Assembly (NCBI RefSeq): GCF_017744045.1 | Contig: NZ_JAGHRD010000011.1 | Origin: Pelagimonas sp017744045 | GTDB taxonomy: Bacteria; Pseudomonadota; Alphaproteobacteria; Rhodobacterales; Rhodobacteraceae | Strand: one strand, 5' to 3' | Length of the DNA: 64,000 bases | Shown here: in pieces, positions 35,338 to 43,615 of the stretch | Layout of the letters: the number at the start of each line of letters is the position of its first letter | Numbering within the stretch: position 1 is the first letter of the stretch | Position numbers and translations under genes: made by a program | Notes under the pieces: generated by a model | The model's database searches: none | The model's input: only the letters and a program-made list of their open reading frames with translations | What the model was told of the DNA's origin: nothing

Positions 35338-35922
35338 GGCAACTCTCCTATCTTGCATCCTGACCTTATCTGCGATGGCTGACCCCTTCATTGAGGAATG
35401 TCAAACTTGCATCAGGATTGAACAAGGGCCAGGGGGACAGGGGCAGGGCGGACAATAGTGGTCAGGCGTGGTGACCCGCAAGCCGAGTCGTCGATGGCAT
35501 CAATTGACTGAATCGGGACTCGGGTCGCTGGGACACGCGATTTGGGTACTCTCAGCGCTACCACAATCATCACGCGAATTTTAACTTGAAACTACCTCGT
35601 ATTCACATATCGTGATTTTGCGACAAAATGTGCCAAAATCACCGGATAGATGAATTTCTGTTAGGTATACTTCATATCTTATGTGGTTTTGCGCGTTATT
35701 CTTGCAAAAAACAAGAAACAAGGGCCTGATCCAATGTGACGCAGATGCTTCACTATGGCGCTGCTGAAAATTTGTTGCAATTGAAACGTTCTTGTCTCAG
35801 ACTGCGTTTGAGCATCGCGATTGCGACAGCGTGACGGTCCCCGATCCGGGGCCGTGAGACAATCCAGAGGGCGCATCAGCCATGCGCCATCTGATCCGAA
35901 AAAGGTCATAAGGGAGGATAAT
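35338..35922. other. 585-bp intergenic region between DUF2478 and dctP
   Basis: The left part (about 35455-35565) is GC-rich and holds inverted repeats, GACCCG...GAGTC answered by GACTCGGGTC, with outer GTGGT/ACCAC. The middle (35570-35720) is AT-rich and probably carries the dctP promoter. At 35834-35855 lies a near-perfect hairpin ACGGTCCCCGATCCGGGGCCGT in the dctP leader. No coding sequence is convincing. The left structured part could be an unrecognised RNA or repeat. Confidence 0.5.
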
Positions 35923-36963
35923 ATGACCCAAGTTCGCAGGACCTTTCTGAAATCGGTTGCCCTGGCAGCCATTACAACCGGGGCTCTGGCCACCAGCGCC
36001 TTTGCTGCCGATGTGACACTGCGTTTGCACCAGTTCCTGCCCGCGCAGGCCAATGTGCCAAAGAACATTCTGGATGTCTGGGCTGACAAGATCGAAGCCG
36101 AAAGCGACGGTCGCATCGAGATCCAGCGTTTCCCGGCCATGCAGCTGGGCGGCAAGCCACCAGAGTTGTTTGATCAGGTTGTTGACGGCGTTGCCGATAT
36201 CACCTGGACCGTTGCCGGTTACACACCGGGCCGCTTCCCGCGCGCCGAAGTGTTTGAACTGCCCTTCACCATGACCAATGCCGAGGCCGTGTCCAAAGCC
36301 TATTGGGAATTGGCCGAAGAATCCATGATGGATCAAGACTTTAAGCAGGTCAAAGTGCTGGGTCTCTGGGTGCATGGTCCGGGTCTTATTCACTCCAAAG
36401 AGCCGATCACCAGCGTCAGCGACCTGAATGGTGTCAAACTGCGCGCGCCAACCCGCGTGACCAACAAGATGTTCAGCAATCTGGGCGCAACCCCGGTCGG
36501 CATGCCTGTTCCTGCCGTGCCAGAGGCGCTGTCCAAAGGCGTGATCGACGCAACCGTGATCCCTTGGGAAGTCACCGGCGCGCTGAAGGTGAATGAAATG
36601 GTGGGCAACCACACCACCTTTGGCGATGACACGCTTTACACAACCACCTTTATCTTTGCGATGAACAAAGACCGCTACAATGCGCTGCCTGATGATCTGA
36701 AGGCGGTGATTGATGCGAATTCCGGTCTGGAATTCAGCGGCTTTGCCGGCAAACAGATGCAGATGGATGATGCCGGCCCGGCCAAAGCGGCGATGGAGCG
36801 TGGCAACAATATCATCACCCTGAACGCCGATCAGGTTGCCGAATGGAAAGCGGCCGCTGAAACCACCACAGCCGATTGGGTGGCGGAAATGGACGAAAAA
36901 GGTCTGGACGGAACCGCGCTCAAGGCGCGTGCCGCCGAACTGATCGCCAAGCACAGCCAGTAA
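35923..36963 (+). CDS. dctP: TRAP transporter substrate-binding protein (DctP family)
   Basis: 346 residues. The signal sequence MTQVRRTFLKSVALAAITTGALATSAFA has an RR-F-L-K start that is twin-arginine-like, unusual but not rare for TRAP proteins. The mature domain has the DctP pattern, with LRAPTRVTNKMFSNLGATPVGMPVPAVPEALSKGVIDATVIPWE containing the substrate-binding Arg. Start fixed by AGGGAGG 7 nt upstream. The ligand is probably an organic acid but cannot be named. First gene of dctPQM. Confidence 0.93.
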   Translation: MTQVRRTFLKSVALAAITTGALATSAFAADVTLRLHQFLPAQANVPKNILDVWADKIEAESDGRIEIQRFPAMQLGGKPPELFDQVVDGVADITWTVAGYTPGRFPRAEVFELPFTMTNAEAVSKAYWELAEESMMDQDFKQVKVLGLWVHGPGLIHSKEPITSVSDLNGVKLRAPTRVTNKMFSNLGATPVGMPVPAVPEALSKGVIDATVIPWEVTGALKVNEMVGNHTTFGDDTLYTTTFIFAMNKDRYNALPDDLKAVIDANSGLEFSGFAGKQMQMDDAGPAKAAMERGNNIITLNADQVAEWKAAAETTTADWVAEMDEKGLDGTALKARAAELIAKHSQ

Positions 36964-36988
36964 ACGGCTGACACAAGCGAAACAAAAG

Positions 36989-37021
36989 ATGCCCCTGCCT
37001 GACCGGGCGGGGGCATGTTTT
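36989..37021 (+). terminator. hairpin between dctP and dctQ
   Basis: ATGCCCC (36989-36995) pairs with GGGGCAT (37010-37016), with further GCC/GGC pairing inside, followed by GTTTT. It likely attenuates transcription into the membrane genes so that the binding protein is made in excess. Confidence 0.6.
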
Positions 37022-37037
37022 ATCCGGAGAACCTCTG

Positions 37038-37613
37038 ATGCTGAAATGGATGGAGCGTTTGGCGCGGGTTATGGCAATCTTGGGCGGGATCGTATTGACC
37101 GCCCTGGTGATCCTGACTTGCATCAGCGTGTTGGGGCGTGGGCTGAACACGCTGGGTCATGCCGGCTGGATGCCCGAAGCGCTGGGCAAGACCTTGATCA
37201 ATACGGGTGTCGGCCCGATCACTGGCGATTTCGAACTGGTCGAAGCCGGGGTGGCCTTTGCCATCTTTGCCTTCCTGCCGGTTGCGCAACTCTATAGCGG
37301 CCATGCGACGGTGGATGTGTTCACCTCGTTTCTGTCGCAAAAACTGAACAAAATCATTCAAGCCTTCTGGGAAGTGATCTTTGCCATTGTGCTGATCCTG
37401 ATCACCTGGCGGCTGTATGAAGGCATGCAAAGCAAGATGTCATATGGGGAAACCACCTTCTTGCTGCAATTCCCGATCTGGTGGGCCTATGCGGCCAGCT
37501 TTGTTGCGGCTTGTGTGGCGACGATCACCGCGATTTATACCGCCATCGGGCGGATCGCTGAAACCCTGACCAAGCGCCACTTCTTGCCCTATTCCGAAGG
37601 AGCCTCCCATTGA
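37038..37613 (+). CDS. dctQ: TRAP transporter small permease (DctQ family)
   Basis: 191 residues with four predicted spans, larger than the minimal DctQ because of a periplasmic loop at about 40-75 (GLNTLGHAGWMPEALGKTLINTGVGPITGDFELVE). The helix-3/4 region LYSGHATVDVFTSFLS and QFPIWWAYAASFVA fit the family. Its stop overlaps the dctM start. Confidence 0.9.
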   Translation: MLKWMERLARVMAILGGIVLTALVILTCISVLGRGLNTLGHAGWMPEALGKTLINTGVGPITGDFELVEAGVAFAIFAFLPVAQLYSGHATVDVFTSFLSQKLNKIIQAFWEVIFAIVLILITWRLYEGMQSKMSYGETTFLLQFPIWWAYAASFVAACVATITAIYTAIGRIAETLTKRHFLPYSEGASH

Positions 37614-38923
37614 GCATGTTAGAAATGGGCTATCTGTCCTTCCCGATCCTGTTGGGCATGATCTTTTTGCGCGCGCCAATTGGCCTTGCGATGATGCTAT
37701 GCGGGATGGGCGGGCTGTATTTTGCCATGGGCGGCAGCACGATGGTGCTGGCCAAGCTCAAGAACGAGACCTATTCGACCTTTTCCAGCTACTCGCTGAC
37801 CATCATCCCGATGTTCCTGCTGATGGGGCAATTTGCGACCCTGTCGGGCATGTCTTCGGCGCTGTTCAAGGCGGCTGAAAGCTGGCTGGGGCATCGTCGC
37901 GGTGGCGTGGCCATGGCCGCGGTCGGGGCCTGTGCTGGCTTTGGCGCGATCTGTGGCAGCTCATTGGCGACCGCCGCCACCATGAGCCGCGTCGCTCTGC
38001 CAGAGCTGCGCCAATATGGCTATGCAGGCGGGTTTTCCACCGCGACTCTGGCGGCGGGCGGCACGCTTGGCATTCTAATCCCGCCCAGCGTCATTCTGGT
38101 GATCTATGCGATCCTGACCGAGCAGAACATCGCCAAGCTGTTTCTTGCGGCCTTTGTGCCCGGCATTCTGGCGGCGATTGGCTATATGATCACCATCTCG
38201 CTCTATGTGCGCATGAACCCCAAAAGCGCGGGCACACGCCCGCCTGTGCCAATGGCGGAACGCATCAAGGCGATGATGGATGTCTGGCCGGTGGTTCTGG
38301 TCTTTGGCCTGGTTGTGGGCGGCATCTATCTGGGCTGGTTCACCCCGACCGAAGGCGCGGCAGTTGGCGCTGCGGGGACGGGCGTAATTGCGCTGGTCTC
38401 GGGCAATCTCAACTGGCAGGTGTTCAAGGAAAGCATCATTGCCACAGCCACCAGTACTGCGATGATCTTTTTCATCGTGCTTGGGGCCGGGTTCTATAAC
38501 AGCTTCCTCGCGCTCACACAGGTGCCGCAAGAGCTGTCATCCTGGGTTGTGGGGCAGGGGTTCAGCAGCTGGACCGTGCTGATCCTGATCCTGGCCTTTT
38601 ACCTGGTGTTCGGCTGCCTGATGGATTCGCTGTCGATGATCCTGCTGACCATCCCGATCTTCTTCCCGGTGATCCAGGCGCTTGATTTCGGCATGAGCCC
38701 GGAACATGTGGCGATCTGGTTTGGCATCCTGGTGTTGATCGTGGTCGAGGTCGGGTTGATTACGCCTCCGGTGGGGATGAATTTGTTCATTATCAACGCG
38801 ATGGACCGCTCAACCCCTATGGTTGAGACCTACAAAGCGGTGATGTGGTTCGTCAGCTCCGACCTGATCCGCGTGGTTATCCTGGTGCTCTTCCCGGCGA
38901 TCACGTTGTTTTTGATACCTTAG
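37610..38923 (+). CDS. dctM: TRAP transporter large permease (DctM family)
   Basis: 437 residues with about twelve spans. Family motifs include SSLATAATMSRVALPELRQYGY, AAGGTLGILIPPSVILVIY and the C-terminal ITPPVGMNLFI. A TTG start at 37610 is chosen because AAGGAG lies 7 nt upstream and the codon overlaps the dctQ stop (ATTGA); an ATG two codons later is the alternative. It is the last gene of the operon, before the third copy of the structured repeat. Confidence 0.92.
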   Translation: MSMLEMGYLSFPILLGMIFLRAPIGLAMMLCGMGGLYFAMGGSTMVLAKLKNETYSTFSSYSLTIIPMFLLMGQFATLSGMSSALFKAAESWLGHRRGGVAMAAVGACAGFGAICGSSLATAATMSRVALPELRQYGYAGGFSTATLAAGGTLGILIPPSVILVIYAILTEQNIAKLFLAAFVPGILAAIGYMITISLYVRMNPKSAGTRPPVPMAERIKAMMDVWPVVLVFGLVVGGIYLGWFTPTEGAAVGAAGTGVIALVSGNLNWQVFKESIIATATSTAMIFFIVLGAGFYNSFLALTQVPQELSSWVVGQGFSSWTVLILILAFYLVFGCLMDSLSMILLTIPIFFPVIQALDFGMSPEHVAIWFGILVLIVVEVGLITPPVGMNLFIINAMDRSTPMVETYKAVMWFVSSDLIRVVILVLFPAITLFLIP

Positions 38924-38957
38924 TGAGGTTTGCAGAGACTGCTTTGAACACCAACAG

Positions 38958-39110
38958 AGGTTTGCGCCCGGCACCGTGGGTGGGCGCATTGGAACTTGGA
39001 GACCGGGTTAAGGGTTAGTGAACGTTGACGATTGCCGAGACCTGCCAGTCAATTCGCGCCCGCCCAGGGGGGCGGGGTCGGGCGCGAACCGGATTGCAAG
39101 CAATCCGGAG
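38958..39110. repeat. structured intergenic repeat, copy 3 (shortened)
   Basis: Shares the left end AGGTTTGCGCCCGGCACCG, the centre AATTCGCGCCCGCCC...GGCGGGGTC and the right end GGCGCGAACCGGATTGCAAGCAATCCGG with copies 1 and 2. It lacks about 90 bp including the GCATGCC hairpin. It again lies between convergent genes (dctM and the carbonic anhydrase gene). Changes such as GGATTGCAAGCAATCC against GGATCGCAGGCGATCC keep the hairpin paired. Confidence 0.8.
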
Positions 39111-39177
39111 GTGAGTTCCAGCATAAACCGACACGAAAAATCAGGCGGGCATTGCCCGCCTGATTTGTTTCAAGACC

Positions 39178-39705
39178 TTACTGCGGGGCGTAGGGCAGGG
39201 AGGAGTGGTGCAGGTTGATCTTCAACGCACCATCATCCCCACGCACATAGCCAAAGCTGTATTCCACTTTGGTTTCAGTGCCATCCGGGCCGGTGAAGTA
39301 ATAGTTGCCCATGGCGGTCGCCGCGTCGCCCGAGGTAAAGATCCCGTTGCTTTCAAACCGCACCTTGGTCCAACCCTTGATGGCAAAGCCCTTGTCTTCG
39401 CTGCCCTCGGTGCCGATGAAATAGCTCAGCGCCTCGTCAAAGGTTTCGCGGAACTGATCCTCTGACGCCAAAGTCGGCTTGAACATGACCTTTTCGCTGT
39501 CATAGGCATAGAGCACATCCAGATGCTCCTTGGCACGTCCCGCAAAGTCACCGCCATCGCTGTGCAGCTTGGCAATATCCACAATCCCCTGGCCCCAGGC
39601 GGCCTGTGCATCAATAACATCTTGTTCAGTAATACCTTCGGCCAGCGCGAAAGAGGCGGAGGCGATCATAATGGTGGCAGTAGAGAGGCTCTTGATCAGA
39701 GTCAT
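39178..39705 (-). CDS. exported iota-class carbonic anhydrase candidate (SnoaL-like fold)
   Basis: 175 residues. The signal peptide MTLIKSLSTATIMIASASFALA is followed by a cone-like NTF2/SnoaL-type domain. The diagnostic stretches are AWGQGIVDIAKL, VMFKPTLAS, FESNGIFTSGDAATAMGNYYFT, KVEYSFGYVRG and the C-terminal HHSSLPY, which match bacterial iota-class carbonic anhydrases (older annotations call relatives phosphoribosyl-AMP cyclohydrolase). It would interconvert CO2 and bicarbonate in the periplasm. The start at 39705 has AAGGA 7 nt upstream. Operator-like palindromes lie upstream. The assignment rests on motif memory, not a search. Confidence 0.72.
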   Translation of the reverse strand: MTLIKSLSTATIMIASASFALAEGITEQDVIDAQAAWGQGIVDIAKLHSDGGDFAGRAKEHLDVLYAYDSEKVMFKPTLASEDQFRETFDEALSYFIGTEGSEDKGFAIKGWTKVRFESNGIFTSGDAATAMGNYYFTGPDGTETKVEYSFGYVRGDDGALKINLHHSSLPYAPQ

Positions 39706-39780
39706 GACTTTTCCTTTTAAAACAGGGGTATCTACCCGGCACAATCAATATCCCCATGGTTACAATGCCGAGCTGAAATG

Positions 39781-39825
39781 CACCTTAAGGTGGTTTAACC
39801 TGAGGTCAAGATACACCTTAGGGTG
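39781..39825. promoter_or_regulatory. two palindromes upstream of the carbonic anhydrase gene
   Basis: CACCTTAAGGTG (39781-39792, perfect palindrome) and CACCTTAGGGTG (39814-39825) are 33 bp apart start to start, about three helical turns, and lie 76-120 bp upstream of the start codon. This is a plausible binding site for a regulator that loops or binds side by side. The regulator is unknown. Confidence 0.5.
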
Positions 39826-39874
39826 TTGCAACTCTTTGCTCATTGATCAGGTGATCAAGGTGAATTTTGTTTAA

Positions 39875-39975
39875 AGCGTCCGGCCTTTAACCTGAATCAT
39901 CAAGCGACACGAATGTCCCGAGAGCGCCGAAGGCGTGGCAGGGTATTCGTGTCTCAAGTTTAAGGTCGGGCGATC
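39875..39975 (-). repeat. 101-bp imperfect palindrome, copy 2
   Basis: The reverse complement matches 10453-10553 with only a few substitutions, from GATCGCCCGACC to GGCCGGACGCT. The match stops sharply on both sides, so it is a discrete unit. It lies in the gap between the carbonic anhydrase gene and the small membrane protein gene. Confidence 0.8.
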
Positions 39976-40082
39976 TAGGGGCAAGGGAATCAGCCGCCGC
40001 CCGGCGGCTTGGCTGGTCTTCTACCCAAGAAACTGGCATTGCAGTGTCATCGAAACCCGAACACAAGAAAGCCCGCCAAAAC

Positions 40083-40268
40083 ATGGCAGATCTCACGCTC
40101 AGCCCCTTTGGGGCCACATTGATTTTTGTGATTGCCTGCCTGGCAGGCTTCCAATATCGCCGCGTCTGGAAGGCCGAAGGCCCAAAGTATCAATATTGGG
40201 TCTTCGGGATCATTGCGGCGGCGGGGCTGATCATCCTTGGCTTTGTACCAATGGAGACCGCCGGGTAA
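40083..40268 (+). CDS. small two-helix membrane protein of unknown function
   Basis: 61 residues (MADLTLSPFGATLIFVIACLA...GLIILGFVPMETAG) with two transmembrane helices at about 9-26 and 37-54, and a positively charged loop QYRRVWKAEGPKYQYW. An in-frame GTG at 40044 would add 13 charged residues. No strong ribosome site marks either start. It converges on the CBS gene, the stops being only 2 bp apart. Codon composition and the clean topology support a real gene. Confidence 0.6.
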   Translation: MADLTLSPFGATLIFVIACLAGFQYRRVWKAEGPKYQYWVFGIIAAAGLIILGFVPMETAG

Positions 40269-40270
40269 AA

Positions 40271-40789
40271 TTACCCGATAATCAACTGCTTAAGATGCAG
40301 CGCTTCGTGTTCCAGCTGGGTCAGACGGTGCTGAATCACGTCGCCAATGGTGACCATGCCAACCAGCTGGCCATCGGTGACCACGGGCATATGGCGAAAG
40401 CGGCCTTCGGTCATTTGCTTGAGCACCCCGACCAGCGGCGCGCTTGACCCGCAGGTCTGCACGTCTTTGGTCATGACATCGCCGACCTGCTGGGGCAGGG
40501 TCTGGCCCGGTGTATCCGCCAGTTTGCGCACGATATCGCGCTCGGACAGAATCCCGACCAAGGCACCGGCATCATCGGTGACAACCAGCGCGCCGATCCG
40601 ACGATCGCGCAGCTCTTGCACGGCGGTGCCCAGCGTCTCATTGGGTTTGATCGAAAACACCTCGCCCCCTTTGCCCGCAAGGACATCCGCGACGGTGGCA
40701 TTCTGATCGGATACATTGACGGTCTGACTCTTTGAGCCAGCGGCGGCATCCTGATCTTGTCGCATGGGGGACTGGTAAGATGATGGCAT
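40271..40789 (-). CDS. CBS-domain pair protein
   Basis: 172 residues. After a polar N terminus (about 1-35), two CBS motifs follow: VFSIKPNETLGTAVQELRDRRIGALVVTD...GILSERDIVRKL and VGDVMTKDVQTCGSSAPLVGVLKQMTEGRFRHMPVVTD...GMVTIGDVIQHRL. Such stand-alone pairs bind adenine nucleotides and modulate partner enzymes. The ATG at 40789 is chosen for the AAGGAGG 8 nt upstream. It lies downstream of apbE-nqrM on the same strand. Confidence 0.9.
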   Translation of the reverse strand: MPSSYQSPMRQDQDAAAGSKSQTVNVSDQNATVADVLAGKGGEVFSIKPNETLGTAVQELRDRRIGALVVTDDAGALVGILSERDIVRKLADTPGQTLPQQVGDVMTKDVQTCGSSAPLVGVLKQMTEGRFRHMPVVTDGQLVGMVTIGDVIQHRLTQLEHEALHLKQLIIG

Positions 40790-40809
40790 AGGCAATTCCT
40801 CCTTACGGA

Positions 40810-41052
40810 TCAGCCTACGCGATCATTCTCCATTTGCTCAAGCATTTTGCGTGCCCGTGGGCAGGCCAGCCGCTCGCGCAGGGGGCTGTTGGGATCGATT
40901 TCCTTGTTACAGACAAGGCATTGATCCGCATCGGCAATCGCATTCAGCCCCCCGCAGCTGCCCTTGATCCGCTTGTTCATCAGGATCACGCCAAGCGACA
41001 TGCCCAGCATGATGATCAACAAAGCAGCAAAGGTCAGAAAGAAGGTGGCCAT
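40810..41052 (-). CDS. nqrM: Na+-NQR maturation protein NqrM
   Basis: 80 residues (DUF539). An N-terminal transmembrane helix (about 5-24) is followed by the conserved cysteines GSCGGLNAI, then DQCLVCNKE and a final ACPRAR. NqrM is needed to deliver or assemble the iron centre in the NqrD/NqrE membrane pair. It follows apbE by 21 bp, the usual apbE-nqrM pairing, and the partner operon is divergent. Confidence 0.88.
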   Translation of the reverse strand: MATFFLTFAALLIIMLGMSLGVILMNKRIKGSCGGLNAIADADQCLVCNKEIDPNSPLRERLACPRARKMLEQMENDRVG

Positions 41053-41073
41053 GGACTGCCTTTCAACCGAGGG

Positions 41074-42093
41074 TTAGGCGAGCTGCGATGCAAAGGCAGC
41101 GCTTTGATGAGTCACATAGGACCCATCGGCGTTGCGATCCACAAAATGCACGGCAATGTGATGCTGCTCGGCGATCTCAAGGCCACGTTCGCGGCCCAGG
41201 ATCAGCATCGCGGTCGACCAGGCATCGGCCAGCATGGCGTTATCCGCCAGAACGGTGGCCGAGGCGGTGTTGTGATCCACAGGACGGCCAGTCACAGGGT
41301 CGATCAGATGCGAGAAGCGCTGCCCGTCAGCCTCGAAATAGTTGCGATAATCCCCGGAAGAGGCGAGGCCCATGCCGGACACGCCCACAACGCCCATGAC
41401 GCCACGCGCCAGCGGATCGGGCGATTCAATGCCGATCTGCCAGGCCATGCCTTCGGGGTTGCGGCCCGAGGCGTAAAGATCACCACCGATCTCAACCATG
41501 TAATCACTCAGGCCCAGATCTTCGAGCGCGCGACCCACATGGTCGGCACCGTACCCTTTGCCGATCCCCGCCAGATAAACCTGCGCATCTTCGCGGGTCT
41601 TTTCGACGTTCTGACCGGTCAGCAGCAGCGAGTTCGCGTGACCTGATTTGGCTTGCGCCGCCGCAATGGCAGCGTCGCTTGGCAGCGCGGTTTGGCCCGG
41701 CGCGCCAAAGCCCCAAAGCTCGATCAGTGGGCCCATTGTGGTGTCGAATCGACCCTGGCTGGCCGCGTTCACGTCGGCAGCGGCATTCATGACCTGCGCC
41801 AATTCCTGCGACATATCGGCCCGCGCACCTGCTGGTGCGGCGTTGATCCGCGAGATTTCCGACGAATCGTCCCAGTTCGACATGGCTTTGTTCACATCCG
41901 CCAGCGCTGCGGAAATGCGCATTTCGACCTCTGCCTTGTCGACGGCGTTCTTGTGATCAACGGCCACAACCTTGTAGGTCGTTCCCATGGTTTGACCAAC
42001 AAGCTCAATAACCTGTGTGCGATTGTAGCAAGCGGCCAATGCAAATGGCATTACCAGAAACGCGCGGCGGGAGAACGTGGTCAAGCTGCTCAC
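41074..42093 (-). CDS. apbE: FAD:protein FMN transferase ApbE (lipoprotein)
   Basis: 340 residues from a GTG at 42093 with AAGGA 8 nt upstream; the frame extends further but through the nqrA leader. The export signal MSSLTTFSRRAFLVMPFALAAC ends in a lipobox, so the enzyme is anchored in the periplasm. ApbE motifs: GQTMGTTYKV, YLAGIGKGYGADHVG, EIGGDLYASG and HLIDPVTGRPVD, then TASATVLADNAMLADAWSTAM. It attaches FMN to Thr residues of NqrB and NqrC. Divergent from nqrA and followed by nqrM. Confidence 0.93.
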   Translation of the reverse strand: MSSLTTFSRRAFLVMPFALAACYNRTQVIELVGQTMGTTYKVVAVDHKNAVDKAEVEMRISAALADVNKAMSNWDDSSEISRINAAPAGARADMSQELAQVMNAAADVNAASQGRFDTTMGPLIELWGFGAPGQTALPSDAAIAAAQAKSGHANSLLLTGQNVEKTREDAQVYLAGIGKGYGADHVGRALEDLGLSDYMVEIGGDLYASGRNPEGMAWQIGIESPDPLARGVMGVVGVSGMGLASSGDYRNYFEADGQRFSHLIDPVTGRPVDHNTASATVLADNAMLADAWSTAMLILGRERGLEIAEQHHIAVHFVDRNADGSYVTHQSAAFASQLA

Positions 42094-42267
42094 AATGTGA
42101 TCCTTGTCTGAAGTTTCGACACGCTTTTGACGAAATCGCGGAAAATCTTCAAGTCCAATATGGCAATTTCCGCTCAAAGGCACTAGCACGCACCCCAGAG
42201 CGCGGTTTCGCCAATTTGGCGGGTTCTGCACGCTCGTCGAAGACACACCGGTTGGGGTTAGAGAAAC

Positions 42268-43611
42268 TTGAAGCACTTCAAGCTGCGAAAAGGCCTAGAC
42301 TTGCCGATCACCGGGGCAGCCCGCCCCGAAATCGGTTCTGCGCCAGATCTGAGCACCGTCGGGATCTTGGGGGAGGACTATGTCGGACTAAAGCCACGTA
42401 TCCTCGTGGCCGAAGGAGACGCGGTCGTTCCAGGAACCCCGGTACTGTTTGACAAAGACATGCCAGAGGCCCAGGTGGTCTCGCCCGTTGCGGGTAAGGT
42501 CAAGGCGATCAATCGCGGCGCTCGGCGCAAGCTGATCAGCATTGAGATTGATGTTGATCCAGCGGGCGGCGAGGGCGTTGATTTCTCCGATACCGGAGAT
42601 GCGACCACGCGCGCTGGGCTGGTCGAGAAACTCTGCGCTGCCGGTTTGTGGACCTCGTTCCGCACGCGCCCCTATTCCAAGGTGCCAAGCCCCGACAGCG
42701 CGCCCGCGGCGATCCTGATCACCGCCATGGATACCGAGCCTTTGGCCGCCGATCCAACACTGGCGATCCAGGAAGATGCCGACGCCTTTGCCAAAGGCGT
42801 CGCCGCCATCGCCTCGCTGACCGAGGGCACCACATATCTCTGTCAGGGCCAGGGCCAACCGCTGCCCGGACATGATGCGCAAGGTGTCGAAGCGGTCAGC
42901 TTTAGCGGTCCGCACCCTTCTGGTCTGGCGGGCACACATCTGCATTTCCTGACCCCGATTGCCGGGGACAAGGTGGTTTGGACCATCGGCTATCAGGATG
43001 TGATCACCATTGGCCGTCTGCTTTTGACCGGTAAGTATGATGCCTCTTGCGTGATCGCCCTGACCGGGCCGGTTTGCAAAGATCCCCGTCTGGTGCGCAC
43101 CGTTGCCGGTGCCTCGATGGCGGATCTGGCCGCGAATGACCTGCCCGGCGATCTGCCGGTGCGGATGATCTCGGGCTCGGTCCTGAGCGGTCGTGGCGGC
43201 GAAGGTCCGGCGGCCTATCTGGGGCGCTATGCACGTCAGATCACCCTGATCGAAGAAGATCACAAGCAGATCCCAATGGGGTGGATCCGCCCGATGTTTT
43301 CGAAATTCGCGGTGCAGCCGGTTTTGGGCTCGGCGATCAGCAAAAAGCTGTATCCGCTGACCTCGAACCTCAATGGCGGTCGCCGTGCGATGGTGCCTCT
43401 GGGCACCTTCGAAGAATTGATGCCACAGGATTTCCTGCCGACACAGCTGTTGCGCGCTTTGTTGGTCATGGACACCGACCAGGCCCAGTTGCTGGGCGCG
43501 TTGGAGTTGGACGAGGAAGATCTGGGTCTGGTGGGCTTTGCCTGCCCGGCAAAATATGAATACGGGATGGCATTGCGTGACTGCCTGACCAAGATCGAGA
43601 AAGAGGGCTAA
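42268..43611 (+). CDS. nqrA: Na+-translocating NADH:quinone reductase subunit A
   Basis: 447 residues. The N terminus KHFKLRKGLDLPITGAA is that of NqrA, the peripheral quinone-interacting subunit. The start appears to be a TTG at 42268 with only a weak purine stretch (AGAGAAAC) before it; there is no ATG at the right place. Low initiation of the first gene would be notable, or another start may be used. The 174-bp gap to divergent apbE holds the promoters for both arms. Confidence 0.94.
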   Translation: MKHFKLRKGLDLPITGAARPEIGSAPDLSTVGILGEDYVGLKPRILVAEGDAVVPGTPVLFDKDMPEAQVVSPVAGKVKAINRGARRKLISIEIDVDPAGGEGVDFSDTGDATTRAGLVEKLCAAGLWTSFRTRPYSKVPSPDSAPAAILITAMDTEPLAADPTLAIQEDADAFAKGVAAIASLTEGTTYLCQGQGQPLPGHDAQGVEAVSFSGPHPSGLAGTHLHFLTPIAGDKVVWTIGYQDVITIGRLLLTGKYDASCVIALTGPVCKDPRLVRTVAGASMADLAANDLPGDLPVRMISGSVLSGRGGEGPAAYLGRYARQITLIEEDHKQIPMGWIRPMFSKFAVQPVLGSAISKKLYPLTSNLNGGRRAMVPLGTFEELMPQDFLPTQLLRALLVMDTDQAQLLGALELDEEDLGLVGFACPAKYEYGMALRDCLTKIEKEG

Positions 43612-43615
43612 AGCA

